64,000 nt of DNA from Lawsonibacter faecis (GCF_014287675.1 NZ_JACOPQ010000004.1:124001-188000), one strand, 5' to 3'; shown: positions 41,618-50,378, numbered from the stretch's first letter. The notes: generated from the sequence alone by a model not told the origin. Numbers and translations: made by a program.

Positions 41618-42138
41618 ATAAGTACACCAAAGGGAAAACGGGGCCTGAAAGAAAGCCTTCTAATCAATAATTAATTTAAGAAGCAGATTTGTTGCAGAAA
41701 ACAAATAATATTATTTAAAACGTAGGATGGCCAGCCACCCGACGTTTTACTATTTATGACAAATAATATATAGTTTTTCCTCTTCTTTTTGTAGTGCGAC
41801 TATTACAGGCATCGGGGCTACCCGCCGCACGACTGAAACGGCGGACATTTGATGATTCCCATTTCACGCTTCGCGTGAGGTAAGTAGAACCAATGGGGCA
41901 GGGGGCAAGCCGTGATCTTGTCTCTTGTATTACTTGGCGGCTAATTATAAATTAAGGTAAGGGTAAATTTTTGCAAATTAATTTCCGAGAAACAATATTA
42001 CAATTATTCCAAAATACCAGCAGATTGTTTTCAGATACCTTATAGACGCTATTGTGAATGGAAATATACAAGGATAGTCGAACGACCCATCAACGTCTTA
42101 AAGACAACGGTAAGGGAGCGCGCAGACATTGGACCGAC
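41618..42138. other. Gene-free AT-rich stretch with a candidate structured RNA
   Basis: No protein frame is supported. At 41795-41878 several stems could form: GTGCG (41795-41799) with CGCAC (41827-41831), CGGG (41814-41817) with CCCG (41822-41825), CCGCC (41823-41827) with GGCGG (41841-41845), and CACGC (41866-41870) with GCGTG (41874-41878). Some are mutually exclusive. The surroundings are AT-rich while this block is GC-rich. It might be a structured RNA or an insertion-sequence remnant. Confidence 0.35.
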
Positions 42139-42179
42139 AAGGGCCCTGCGGGACGGTATTATCGTCCCGCAGGGCCCTT
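42139..42179 (-). terminator. Terminator of lepA
   Basis: AAGGGCCCTGCGGGACG (42139-42155) pairs perfectly over 17 bases with 42163-42179. It lies 26 bases after the lepA stop. The AA/TT ends give weak termination signals in both directions. Confidence 0.8.
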
Positions 42180-42204
42180 GTTTACCCGAAAGTTAAGATA
42201 CTGG

Positions 42205-44013
42205 TCACTCCTCGTCCAGCTTGAGGACCGCCATAAACGCCTCGGTTGGAATTTGAACGCTGCCCAGGGAGCGCATTTTCTTTTTGCCCTCTTTCTGCTT
42301 CTCCAGCAGCTTCTTTTTCCGGGTGATGTCGCCGCCGTAGCACTTGGCCAAAACGTCCTTGCGCATGGCCTTGACGGTCTCCCGGGCGATGATCTTGCCG
42401 CCGATGGCGGCCTGTACCGGCACCTCGAAGAGCTGGCGGGGAATATTGTCCTTCAGCTTTTCGCAGAGCCTTCTCGCCCGGGGGTAGGCCTTGTCCCGGT
42501 GGGCGATGAAGCTGAGGGCGTCCACGCCGTCCCCGTTGAGAAGCATATCCACCTTGACCAGATCGCTGGGGAGATACTTGTCAAGCTCGTAGTCCAGGGA
42601 GGCGTAACCCTTGGTGCGGGCCTTGAGAGTGTCGAAAAAGTCGTAGATAATCTCATTGAGGGGCATGGAGTAGTGCAGCTCCACCAGGTTGGTGTCCAGA
42701 TACTGCATATCCTTAAACTCAGCCCGACGCTCCTGGCACATGGGCATGATGTTGCCCACGTAGTCCGGCGGGGAGATGATGGAGACCTTGGCGTAGGGCT
42801 CCTTGGCCTCCAGAATCAGGGCCGGGTCGGGATAGTTATGGGGATTGTCCACCAGCACCACCGTTCCGTCGGTCTTGGTGATCTCATAGATGACTGAGGG
42901 GAGGGTGGTGATGAGGTCCAGGTCAAACTCCCGCTCAATGCGCTCCTGGATGATTTCCATATGGAGCATCCCCAAAAAGCCGCAGCGGAAGCCGAAGCCC
43001 AGGGCGGCGGAGGATTCCGGCTCAAAGGAGAGGGAGGCGTCGTTGAGCTGGAGCTTCTCCAGCGCGTCCCGCAGGTCGGGGTACTCGGAGCCGTCCTCGG
43101 TATAGATGCCGCAGTAGACCATGGCCTTGGCGGGCCGGTAGCCGGGCAGAGGCTGGGCCGCGGGGTTCTCGGTACCGGTGACGGTGTCGCCCACCTGGGT
43201 GTCTTTCACGTTCTTGATGGAGGCGGTAAAGTAGCCCACCTCGCCGGCGATCAGCTCCTTGCAGGGCTCCATGCCCAGGGGGAGGAGATGGCCGCACTCC
43301 AGGACCTCGTACTTGGCGCCGGAGGCCATCATCTTTACGCCCATGCCCATGCGGAGGGTGCCCTCCATGACCCTGAAGTAGACGATGACGCCCCGGTAGG
43401 CATCGTACTGGCTGTCAAACACCAGGGCCTTGAGGGGGGCGGCGGGGTCCCCCTTGGGAGGGGGCACATGGGTGACGATATCCTCCAGCACGGCGTCGAT
43501 ATTGACGCCCAGCTTGGCGGAGATCTCGGGGGCGTCCTGGGCCTCCAGGCCGATGATGTCCTCCACCTCCTTCTTGACCCGCTGGGGGTCGGCGGCGGGA
43601 AGGTCAATCTTGTTGATCACCGGGCGGATCTCCAGGTCATGCTCCAGGGCCAGATAGGTGTTGGCCAGGGTCTGGGCCTCAATGCCCTGGGCGGCGTCCA
43701 CCACGAGAACGGCCCCCTCGCAGGCCGCCAGGCTGCGGGAGACCTCGTAATTGAAGTCCACATGGCCCGGGGTGTCGATGAGGTTCAGCTCATAAATCTG
43801 GCCGTCGGCCGCGGCGTAGTTGAGCTTCACCGCCCGGGCCTTGATGGTGATGCCCCGCTCCCGCTCCAGGTCCATGTTGTCCAGGAGCTGGCTCTCCATC
43901 TCACGGGCCTCCACCGCGTCGCACTTCTCAATAAGGCGGTCGGACAGCGTAGATTTACCGTGATCGATGTGGGCAATAATGCTAAAATTACGGATCTTGG
44001 ATTGGTCGGTCAA
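42205..44013 (-). CDS. lepA: Elongation factor 4 (LepA), back-translocating GTPase
   Basis: A 602-residue GTPase. G1 is AHIDHGKSTL near residue 14, G2 to G3 are RGITIKA and DTPGHVDF, and G4 is NKIDLP. The C-terminal LepA-specific domain ends in a Lys-rich tail with KKKLLEKQKEGKKKM. It acts on stalled or mis-translocated ribosomes. I chose TTG 44013 since GAGGTG lies about 6 bases ahead and gives the usual MTDQSKIRNF start; the GTG at 44022 falls inside that SD. This is the first core gene after the ICE. Confidence 0.96.
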   Translation of the reverse strand: MTDQSKIRNFSIIAHIDHGKSTLSDRLIEKCDAVEAREMESQLLDNMDLERERGITIKARAVKLNYAAADGQIYELNLIDTPGHVDFNYEVSRSLAACEGAVLVVDAAQGIEAQTLANTYLALEHDLEIRPVINKIDLPAADPQRVKKEVEDIIGLEAQDAPEISAKLGVNIDAVLEDIVTHVPPPKGDPAAPLKALVFDSQYDAYRGVIVYFRVMEGTLRMGMGVKMMASGAKYEVLECGHLLPLGMEPCKELIAGEVGYFTASIKNVKDTQVGDTVTGTENPAAQPLPGYRPAKAMVYCGIYTEDGSEYPDLRDALEKLQLNDASLSFEPESSAALGFGFRCGFLGMLHMEIIQERIEREFDLDLITTLPSVIYEITKTDGTVVLVDNPHNYPDPALILEAKEPYAKVSIISPPDYVGNIMPMCQERRAEFKDMQYLDTNLVELHYSMPLNEIIYDFFDTLKARTKGYASLDYELDKYLPSDLVKVDMLLNGDGVDALSFIAHRDKAYPRARRLCEKLKDNIPRQLFEVPVQAAIGGKIIARETVKAMRKDVLAKCYGGDITRKKKLLEKQKEGKKKMRSLGSVQIPTEAFMAVLKLDEE

Positions 44014-44052
44014 ATAAATCACCTCAAATTTGAGTGAAGAAATAATACATAT

Positions 44053-44081
44053 AATATAAGAACTGAAGGTGAAAAAGTAAA
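44053..44081 (-). promoter_or_regulatory. Promoter of lepA
   Basis: On the minus strand, -35 TTTACT (44076-44081) and -10 TATATT (44053-44058) are 17 bases apart, 40 bases before the start. The -35 and first spacer bases are the same as in the promoter at 45333-45361. Confidence 0.65.
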
Positions 44082-44162
44082 TTGGGTTCAGCCTGCGCCG
44101 GCACCCTCATCTTGTACCCTTCACATATGTGTAAGGCCCGGCTTTTCGTTTTCACAGTTCAC

Positions 44163-44864
44163 TTATTTCGTCTCCGCCCGCCGGGCGGCCATGCGGCGGT
44201 TCACCCGCTCCCCGGTATTGTGGATGATCTGCAGGAGGGACTGGTAGGGGCCGGGGTAGTTTTGGGAGAGGGCGTCGTGGTTCATAGGGGGAAAAGTCCC
44301 CTTCTCCTTTGCGTGAAGGGCCAGGGCGTCCACGTAGTCCACCTGGGCACAGATCATATCCGCGTCGGCAAGGCCGGCGGCAAACTCCCGGGCGGGGACG
44401 GCGAAAAAGTCCTCGTTCTGGGTGCCATCCGCCCGGTAGAGGTGACGGAACATCTGGTAGACGGCGGTGGAGATGTAGTCGCTGGCCGCCCGGATGGCGT
44501 CCCTGCGGCCCACCTTGCCCAGCAGATCGAAAAGGACGCTGATGGAGTTCACCAGCAGCTTTTTGGAGAGGGTGGCCATAATGCTGCCGTGGAGGACGTT
44601 GTCCTTCTCGGCGGAGTAGTCGTAGAGCTCGTCGGCGCCGATGGTGGTGCCGTCCCGGGTGAGGGTGCGGCCCAGGAGAAAGTCGGCGGATACGCTGTAG
44701 TAGTTGCAGGCCTTTACCACAAAGGCGAGGCCCGGCTCACGGATACCGTTTTCATAGTGGCTGAGCAGTGCCTGGGAGATGCCCAGGTCCTTGGCCGCCG
44801 AGCGCTGGGAGACGCCCTTTTCCTGCCGCAGCAGGGAGAGGGAACGGGAAAAATTGGAACTCAT
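44163..44864 (-). CDS. XRE-family transcriptional regulator with long C-terminal domain
   Basis: A 233-residue protein. Residues about 5-60 form a Cro/CI-type helix-turn-helix (VSQRSAAKDLGISQALLSHY). The remaining 170 residues are helical and unassigned. Such proteins are usually stand-alone regulators. The ATG 44864 has an unclear ribosome site (AAGGTGTGTGCAAGA). Upstream is the 140-bp tandem repeat and a promoter 470 bases away, so the leader is long. It lies directly before lepA and may read into it. Confidence 0.82.
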   Translation of the reverse strand: MSSNFSRSLSLLRQEKGVSQRSAAKDLGISQALLSHYENGIREPGLAFVVKACNYYSVSADFLLGRTLTRDGTTIGADELYDYSAEKDNVLHGSIMATLSKKLLVNSISVLFDLLGKVGRRDAIRAASDYISTAVYQMFRHLYRADGTQNEDFFAVPAREFAAGLADADMICAQVDYVDALALHAKEKGTFPPMNHDALSQNYPGPYQSLLQIIHNTGERVNRRMAARRAETK

Positions 44865-45030
44865 TCTTGCACACACCTTATTTATGATCTCTTCGTCACG
44901 CTTCGACGGCTGCGCGACGGCATATAAGCCGCAGCTCCGCGAAAAATGCCGACGGACCTTGCGGGGGACGGTCCGTCCTGTTTTTTCGTCTGCGCTCCGT
45001 CTTATATGCCTGCTCCGCGCGTCTTGGCGC

Positions 45031-45310
45031 TTCCTTGTCACGCCTCGCACCCTGCGCGACGGGTCCTAACTCCGCCGACTGCGCAAAAAGCGCCGAGAGC
45101 TTGCGCGGTCCGCCCTCTCTGCTTTTCGCTGCGCTGTGTCGTTAGTCCCCTGCTCCGCGGCGCTCAGCACTTCCTTGTCACGCCTCGCACCCTGCGCGAC
45201 GGGTCCTAACTCCGCCGACTGCGCAAAAAGCGCCGAGGGCTTGCGCGGTCCGCCCTCTCTGCTTTTCGCTCCGCTGTGTCGTTAGTCCCCTGCTCCGTGG
45301 TGCTCAGCGC
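45031..45310. repeat. Tandem 140-bp direct repeat (two full copies, one decayed)
   Basis: 45031-45170 and 45171-45310 are nearly identical, with about five base differences. Both begin TTCCTTGTCACGCCTCGC. A diverged third copy is visible upstream at about 44890-45030 (same order of CGTCACGC, CGCGAAAAATGCC, TTTTCG and TGCTCCGCG blocks). No gene is supported in it. It lies in the leader of the XRE gene. Confidence 0.85.
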
Positions 45311-45332
45311 TTACTCTTATGACAGCTAGTAT

Positions 45333-45361
45333 AGTATAGAGAAGGAAATACAAAAAGTAAA
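45333..45361 (-). promoter_or_regulatory. Promoter upstream of the 140-bp repeats
   Basis: On the minus strand, -35 TTTACT (45356-45361) and -10 TATACT (45333-45338) with 17 bases between. It would drive the XRE gene through a leader of about 460 bases that contains the repeats. Confidence 0.55.
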
Positions 45362-45434
45362 GCCATTTTTTCAAAAGTGCTGCCCTTTAGGGGCGTAACG
45401 GGATAATTTTTCTCCATTCTTTTCCCCGCAGCCG

Positions 45435-45464
45435 TTGAGAATCATACCCTCTTGGGTGTATAAT
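45435..45464 (+). promoter_or_regulatory. Promoter of pta
   Basis: -35 TTGAGA (45435-45440), 18 bases, -10 TATAAT (45459-45464), 65 bases before the pta start. Confidence 0.72.
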
Positions 45465-45529
45465 GAGACAACATGGGCGGATTTTGAAGCCGCAGAGCAA
45501 TAGATTGATATAGGATGGTGGAGCAAGAA

Positions 45530-46513
45530 ATGACCGATATGTTTGAAAACCTGATCGACACCCTGAAGAAGAACCCCAAGAAAATAGTCTTTACCGAGGG
45601 CACCGACCCCCGCATCCTGGAGGCCAGCGCCCGGCTGCTGGGCGGCAACTGGCTTACCCCCGTGCTGGTGGGCAACCCCGGCGAGGTAAAGGCCGCCGCC
45701 GCCAAGGGCGACTACAAGATCGACGGCGCGGTAATCCTGGATCCCGCCAGCTACGAGGGCATGGATGCCATGGTGGAGAAGATGGTGGAGCTGCGCAAGG
45801 GCAAGATGACCGCCGACGAGTGCCGCGCGGCCCTCCAGAAGGGCAACTACTTCGGCACCATGCTGGTGAAGATGGGCGTGGCCGACTGTCTGCTGGGCGG
45901 CGCAACCTACTCCACCGCCGACACCGTCCGCCCCGCCCTCCAGCTCATCAAGACCAAGCCGGGCAACAAGATCGTCTCCTCCTGCTTTATTCTGGTGCGC
46001 GAAAACGCCACCGGCGGCGCCGAGACCCTGGCCATGGGCGACTGTGCAATCAACATCAAGCCCAGCGACGACGAGCTGGTGGAGATTGCCCTGGAGACCG
46101 CCAAGTGCGCCCAGATCTTCGGCATGGACCCCAAGGTGGCCTTCCTCTCTTACTCAACAAAGGGCTCCGGCAAGGGCGAGGATGTGGATAAGATGCGCTC
46201 CGCCTGCGAAAAGGCCAAGGCCGCGGCCCCGGAGCTCGCCATCGACGGCGAGATGCAGTTCGACGCCGCCGTCTCCCCCACCGTTGGACAGCTTAAGTTC
46301 CCCGGCTCCCAGGTGGCAGGCTACGCCAACACCTTTATTTTCCCCGACATCAACGCCGGCAACATCGGTTATAAAATTGCCCAGCGCCTGGGCGGCTTCG
46401 AGGCTTACGGCCCCATCCTTCTGGGCCTGAACGCCCCCATCAACGACCTCTCCCGGGGCTGCAATGCCGCCGAGGTCTACTCGATGGCGATCATCACAGC
46501 CGCGCTGTCCTGA
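45530..46513 (+). CDS. pta: Phosphate acetyltransferase
   Basis: A 327-residue enzyme that converts acetyl-CoA and phosphate to acetyl phosphate, part of acetate formation with ATP gain. Family sequence is clear along its length: KKIVFTEGTDPRIL at the start, SSCFILVRE, PKVAFLSYSTKGSG near residue 205, FPDINAGNIGYKIAQRLGG near residue 275 and GCNAAEVYSM at the end. Length is normal. ATG 45530 follows GGTGGAGC. An acetate kinase gene is not adjacent. Confidence 0.95.
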   Translation: MTDMFENLIDTLKKNPKKIVFTEGTDPRILEASARLLGGNWLTPVLVGNPGEVKAAAAKGDYKIDGAVILDPASYEGMDAMVEKMVELRKGKMTADECRAALQKGNYFGTMLVKMGVADCLLGGATYSTADTVRPALQLIKTKPGNKIVSSCFILVRENATGGAETLAMGDCAINIKPSDDELVEIALETAKCAQIFGMDPKVAFLSYSTKGSGKGEDVDKMRSACEKAKAAAPELAIDGEMQFDAAVSPTVGQLKFPGSQVAGYANTFIFPDINAGNIGYKIAQRLGGFEAYGPILLGLNAPINDLSRGCNAAEVYSMAIITAALS

Positions 46514-46520
46514 GTATTAA

Positions 46521-46573
46521 GGCAGCGAAAAGCCCGGACCGCAGATTTCCTGCGGCCCGGGCTTTCTGCTGCC
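46521..46573 (+). terminator. Terminator of pta
   Basis: GGCAGC and AAAGCCCGG on the left pair with CCGGGCTTT and GCTGCC on the right, with CCGCAG/CTGCGG inside. It starts 8 bases after the pta stop. Confidence 0.85.
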
Positions 46574-46825
46574 TGCGGGAGAAGATGCACGGAGCATGCC
46601 CCTCTCACGGAAGGCGGGCCAATATGGTGACGGATGTTTGTGCAGCGGAGGATTTAATTGCCGTCAAAGTGACAAAATTTCCGGATCAGACGCCCCCGCT
46701 TTTGTTGCCATTTCCCCTCTAATTGGGGTTTTTAGTGCCAGAAAACCCCTCCTGCACAACATATCGTATGGCTCCCACTTGCTAGAGCCGCAAGCCCTAG
46801 CGGACTTTTGCCGACGAAAAAAGAC
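46574..46825. other. 250 bases without a gene
   Basis: Nothing coding is supported. CCCCTCTAATTGGGG at 46714-46728, followed by five T at 46729-46733, could form a weak terminator-like hairpin. A small RNA is possible but not shown. Confidence 0.4.
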
Positions 46826-46854
46826 TTGACGCGGGCGGGGAAAGCGTGTATGAT
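46826..46854 (+). promoter_or_regulatory. Promoter of the M23 peptidase gene
   Basis: -35 TTGACG (46826-46831), 17 bases, -10 TATGAT (46849-46854). A WalR-type box starts 7 bases after the -10. Confidence 0.8.
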
Positions 46855-46860
46855 ACCGTT

Positions 46861-46877
46861 TGTAACCAGATTGTAAT
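46861..46877 (+). promoter_or_regulatory. WalR-type box before the M23 peptidase
   Basis: TGTAAC-CAGAT-TGTAAT fits the established WalR (YycF) pattern TGTWAH-N5-TGTWAH. It lies around the expected transcript start of a cell-wall peptidase gene. Such a position could mean repression or a second upstream start. Confidence 0.6.
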
Positions 46878-46882
46878 CTTTT

Positions 46883-46914
46883 ATAGCCGGGCTGTCATCA
46901 AGCCGGCTATTTTC
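46883..46914 (+). promoter_or_regulatory. Leader hairpin before the M23 peptidase
   Basis: ATAGCCGG (46883-46890) pairs with CCGGCTAT (46903-46910), followed by TTTCT. It is terminator-like and lies 35 bases before the start, so it could attenuate transcription. Confidence 0.45.
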
Positions 46915-46948
46915 TATGGACACCAGAACAAGAGGAGGCCATGCTCGG

Positions 46949-48499
46949 ATGGATGAGATATTGCACTCCCCCGACCGCAAGAGCGCCGGTGAACCCGCCT
47001 ACCGGGTGGTGGAGACGCTTTCCGCGGATCAGGAAGCCCCCGCCGCGTCCGTGAGCAGCCGCCTGCACCGCATGACCTCTGTCGCAGCCGACGGCCTCAC
47101 TGTGGCCCGCCGGGCCGCGGCGGGCGTATTTCACCGGGCCGACTCCGCCGCCGCGGGCCATAAGCTCATGGGCCCCCTGATCTTTTTGCTGGTGGCGGGC
47201 GTCCTGGGTGTGCTCCTGGTCGTGAACACCGTGTATATGCCCAGCTACGTGGTGTCTGTGGACGGCGTCGTGGTGGGGACCGTGGCCGAGCCCGCCGTCT
47301 TTGAGGGCGCTGTGGAGCGGGTGGAGGCCAGAGCCGCCGGCATCCTGGGCCACGACTATACCCTGAACCATGAGATTACCTACGAATTCGCCCTGACGGA
47401 GAAGGACAAGCTCTCTCCTGTCGGCGAGTTTGAGACCTACCTTTTCGACCAGATTGGCGAGGTGATGAAGAGCTATGTCCTCACCGTGGACGGCGAGTTC
47501 ATCGGCGCCGCCACCGACGAAGCGCAGCTGACCGCCATGCTGGACGCCATCAAGGCGCCCTATGTCACCGACACCACCACCTCCGCCGAGTTTGTGGAGA
47601 ATGTCTCCATCGTCCGGGAGTACACCCCCTCCGATGTGGAGCAGAATCTGAGCGTGATGAACGCCGTCCTCACCGAGAACACCAGCGGGCAGACCACCTA
47701 TGAGGTCCAGAAGGGCGACACCTTTATGCAGCTGGCCTACGACAACAACATGACCATGGCAGAGCTGGAGGCGCTCAACCCCGGTATCGACATCAACAAG
47801 CTCTATATCGGTCAGATTCTCAACGTCAAGGAGGTTGTCCCTTACCTTTCCGTGAAGACCACGGAGACAGTCACCTACACCGAACCCATCGCCTGCCCCG
47901 TGGAGGAGGTCAAGGACGACTCCATGTATCAGGGCGACACCAAGGTGCTGGACGCCGGCGTGGAGGGCGTGGCCCAAATTACCGCCGATATCACCTACGT
48001 CAACGGCAACGAGCGTGAGCGCGCCGTCACCGACACTGTGACCATCTCCGAGCCCACCACCAAGGTGGTTGCCGTGGGCACCAAGGCCCGGCCCAAGACC
48101 CTGCCCAACGGCTACTTTATCTGGCCTCTCAACGGCCATATCACCTCCTACTTCGGCTACCGCTATATCTTCGGCAGCTACAGCTACCACTCCGGCCTGG
48201 ATATCGCCGCCCCCTACGGCACCTCCATCAAGGCCGCCGACGGCGGCACCGTGGTGTGGTCCGGCACAGGCACCGGCAGCAACTGGAGCTACGGCAAGTA
48301 CGTGATCATCGACCACGGGAACGGTCTGCAGACCTACTACGCCCACTGCTCCAGCCTGGCGGTCTCCACCGGCGACAAGGTCTACCAGGGCCAGGTCGTT
48401 GGCTACGTGGGCGCCACCGGCCGGGCCAGCGGCAACCACTGCCACTTCCAGGTGAAGATCAACGGCACCACCGTGAATCCCCTGTCCTATCTGCCCTGA
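46949..48499 (+). CDS. Secreted LysM-G5-M23 peptidoglycan endopeptidase
   Basis: A 516-residue protein. One membrane segment (LMGPLIFLLVAGVLGVLLVV, about residues 74-93) anchors or exports it. LysM (YEVQKGDTFMQLAYDNNMTM) is near residue 250, a G5 domain is near 300-375, and a lysostaphin-type M23 domain follows from about 405 with zinc ligands in HSGLDIA and HCHFQVK. By family it cuts peptide cross-bridges. I chose ATG 46949 since GAGGAGG lies 9 bases ahead. A WalR box in the leader fits, as WalR controls wall hydrolases in other Firmicutes. Confidence 0.9.
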   Translation: MDEILHSPDRKSAGEPAYRVVETLSADQEAPAASVSSRLHRMTSVAADGLTVARRAAAGVFHRADSAAAGHKLMGPLIFLLVAGVLGVLLVVNTVYMPSYVVSVDGVVVGTVAEPAVFEGAVERVEARAAGILGHDYTLNHEITYEFALTEKDKLSPVGEFETYLFDQIGEVMKSYVLTVDGEFIGAATDEAQLTAMLDAIKAPYVTDTTTSAEFVENVSIVREYTPSDVEQNLSVMNAVLTENTSGQTTYEVQKGDTFMQLAYDNNMTMAELEALNPGIDINKLYIGQILNVKEVVPYLSVKTTETVTYTEPIACPVEEVKDDSMYQGDTKVLDAGVEGVAQITADITYVNGNERERAVTDTVTISEPTTKVVAVGTKARPKTLPNGYFIWPLNGHITSYFGYRYIFGSYSYHSGLDIAAPYGTSIKAADGGTVVWSGTGTGSNWSYGKYVIIDHGNGLQTYYAHCSSLAVSTGDKVYQGQVVGYVGATGRASGNHCHFQVKINGTTVNPLSYLP

Positions 48500-48512
48500 C
48501 CACAGACTGCAA

Positions 48513-48545
48513 GAGGCCGTCCGCTGCTGCGGACGGCCTCTTTTT
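48513..48545 (+). terminator. Terminator of the M23 peptidase gene
   Basis: GAGGCCGTCCGC (48513-48524) pairs with GCGGACGGCCTC (48529-48540), followed by TTTTT. Confidence 0.92.
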
Positions 48546-48596
48546 CCACATCATGTTCACAAGTGTGGATTGTGTATACTTTTTTAAAAAAACCGC

Positions 48597-48643
48597 TTGC
48601 AATTATCGAACATATGTTGTATGATGTTCTCGAACGGGAGTTC
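48597..48643 (+). promoter_or_regulatory. Promoter with two LexA boxes
   Basis: -35 TTGCAA (48597-48602), 17 bases, -10 TATGAT (48620-48625). Two sites match the Gram-positive LexA (SOS) box CGAAC-N4-GTTC: CGAACATATGTTG at 48607-48619 (last base differs), between -35 and -10, and CGAACGGGAGTTC at 48631-48643, at the transcript start. This is a typical damage-inducible promoter. Confidence 0.8.
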
Positions 48644-48772
48644 TAAATACGGCAAACGAGAAACTTTTTTCCACAGGCGGCGTCTAAATGGGGAAAGCAA
48701 TCAGAAAGTCCGTTTTTTGGGACAGGGCTTCCGGTATGCTGAGGGTACCGCAAAACGAATGGGGGAGATTTC

Positions 48773-49114
48773 ATGGAGACCACCTACTACAATCTCGATG
48801 CCAAGCGCCTGACCGTGTACGACATGGCCAGCGGCGAGAGCGTGCCCCGGCCCCGCAGCTATACCTGCATCCGCCGCAGGTCCTCCCGGGCCAAGCCCGG
48901 ACAAGTGCTGGATATGGAGGCATACCGCCGCAAGCTGGCGGGCGAAGAGGGCGGCCTGTCCGGCGAGACCGCCGGGAAGCTGGAACAGGCCGCGGCCCAG
49001 CCCAGGGCGCAGAGGCGGCTGCGCCGCTCTGCGCTGGTGATGGACTTTTGCGCCACGGCGGCCGTGGTGGTCATGGCCGTGGTGGTGATTAGCCAGTTTA
49101 TCCACATTCTTTGA
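48773..49114 (+). CDS. SOS-controlled small tail-anchored protein
   Basis: A 113-residue protein, not recognised by family. The first 85 residues are polar and basic. The last 25 (LVMDFCATAAVVVMAVVVIS) form one membrane helix at the very C-terminus. GGGGGAG precedes ATG 48773. The promoter carries two LexA boxes, so it is probably induced by DNA damage. In Bacillus the SOS cell-division inhibitor YneA is also a small one-helix protein, but its helix is N-terminal and it has LysM. A similar checkpoint role is inference. Confidence 0.75.
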   Translation: METTYYNLDAKRLTVYDMASGESVPRPRSYTCIRRRSSRAKPGQVLDMEAYRRKLAGEEGGLSGETAGKLEQAAAQPRAQRRLRRSALVMDFCATAAVVVMAVVVISQFIHIL

Positions 49115-49175
49115 GGGTGCATGTTCAGAAAACAGATCCGCTGCAGGCCCAAAGGGCGGCGGCTGAATATCACAG

Positions 49176-49208
49176 GCAGGCCGGACAAAATGTCCGGCCT
49201 GCTTTTTT
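49176..49208 (+). terminator. Terminator of the SOS protein gene
   Basis: GCAGGCCGGACA (49176-49187) pairs with TGTCCGGCCTGC (49191-49202), followed by six T. Confidence 0.92.
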
Positions 49209-49303
49209 GCCTTACTCCACCCCCGGCGAAGCCGGGGGTGCGCTTATGCAGCTTTGGAGCGGATGCGGCGCCCGGCCCAGGCGGCCAGAGGGCACGGCGG
49301 TGA

Positions 49304-49333
49304 TTGCGCGGTGCACTCTGCCTGTGGTATAAT
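49304..49333 (+). promoter_or_regulatory. Promoter of the zinc-ribbon membrane protein pair
   Basis: -35 TTGCGC (49304-49309), 18 bases, -10 TATAAT (49328-49333). The leader of about 140 bases before the start holds no gene. Confidence 0.6.
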
Positions 49334-49475
49334 AACCGCAAAGACGTTAAAAGCCTGTTTTGGAGCGCGGCTGGCGCCTTCGCTGGGCGGAGGATCGCCG
49401 GCTGTGCCGGATACTCAAGACCCCGGCGCGTTTGTAAGAATCATTCAGGAGAGAAAGAGAGCGAGGTGTGCGCGT

Positions 49476-50378
49476 GTGAAGAAGGTGACATGCAAGGACT
49501 GCGGACGGGTATACGATTTCGACAAGGACGATTTCTGCCCGAAATGCGGGAGCTTTAATCCCCCCGTGGACGAGGGCGCCACCATATTGGAGCGGGACCT
49601 GCTCTCCCGCTTTGAGGGGAACCGTACCCAGCAGGCGGCGGACGGCGCGCGCCAGAGGGAGCGCCAGAAGGCGCGATCCACGGAGGCGATGCCCCAGCGC
49701 AGTTATTCTTACGCCTGCGCCCCTTCCGTGAAAGTGGCAGCGCCCCAGGCGAAGGGCCAGTACTGGCACGGCGGCGAGCCCTGCGAGGAGGCTGAGGCGA
49801 AGGGCGGCGCCCGCAGAGGGCTGATCGTGCTGCTGGCGGCGGGCGTTGTGCTGCTGGCCGCGCTGGTGGTCTTCGTGGTGCTGCCGACCCTGGGCGCGGA
49901 TGGGGAGAGCGCATATGAGACCCACGCGCTCTCCGGGGATTTCTCCATGGGTGCGCTGGAAATCAGCATCGACGATGTGCGCTGGCTCACCCTGACCGAG
50001 GGGTCCCGGCTCTACCGGGAGGGGTACGACCTCCTGCTGGTGGACGTGTACATTACCGGCGGGGCGGAGTTTGACAGGCAGTTCCCCTTTGGGAGCGTCT
50101 ACCTCGCCATGCCCGGGGACTGGTATATCCCCCTGGAGCGCGACGAGCTGACCGCCGGGCGGCTGAGGGATCTCTCGGTCTATATGGTGGAGCTGCGGGA
50201 CGTGGTGTGGGAGGACCCGCTTATGGGTTCCTTCGCCTTCTATGTGCCCAGGGGGGTGGACACCGCCACGCTTTGCCTGGAGGAGACGGAGAAGAAGCTC
50301 TTCAGCGGCGAGGGCACGCTCAAGGCTGTCCATCAGGTGCCCCTGGAGCTGTCCGGACGTGAGGGGGCGGAGAAATGA
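49476..50378 (+). CDS. Zinc-ribbon membrane protein with extracellular beta domain
   Basis: A 300-residue protein. Zinc ribbon CKDCGRVYDFDKDDFCPKCG is at residues 5-24, then a disordered stretch. One membrane helix (LIVLLAAGVVLLAALVVFVV) is near residues 112-131. An outer domain of about 160 residues is rich in beta structure. GTG 49476 has GCGAGGTG ahead. Similar layouts (ribbon, linker, helix, DUF4352-like outer domain) occur in sensory or envelope proteins. It overlaps the next gene by 4 bases. Confidence 0.72.
   Translation: MKKVTCKDCGRVYDFDKDDFCPKCGSFNPPVDEGATILERDLLSRFEGNRTQQAADGARQRERQKARSTEAMPQRSYSYACAPSVKVAAPQAKGQYWHGGEPCEEAEAKGGARRGLIVLLAAGVVLLAALVVFVVLPTLGADGESAYETHALSGDFSMGALEISIDDVRWLTLTEGSRLYREGYDLLLVDVYITGGAEFDRQFPFGSVYLAMPGDWYIPLERDELTAGRLRDLSVYMVELRDVVWEDPLMGSFAFYVPRGVDTATLCLEETEKKLFSGEGTLKAVHQVPLELSGREGAEK

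Noticed and set aside
46907..48445. A 512-codon minus-strand open frame
   Set aside because: It mirrors the M23 peptidase gene and is a His/Gly/Val-rich shadow.
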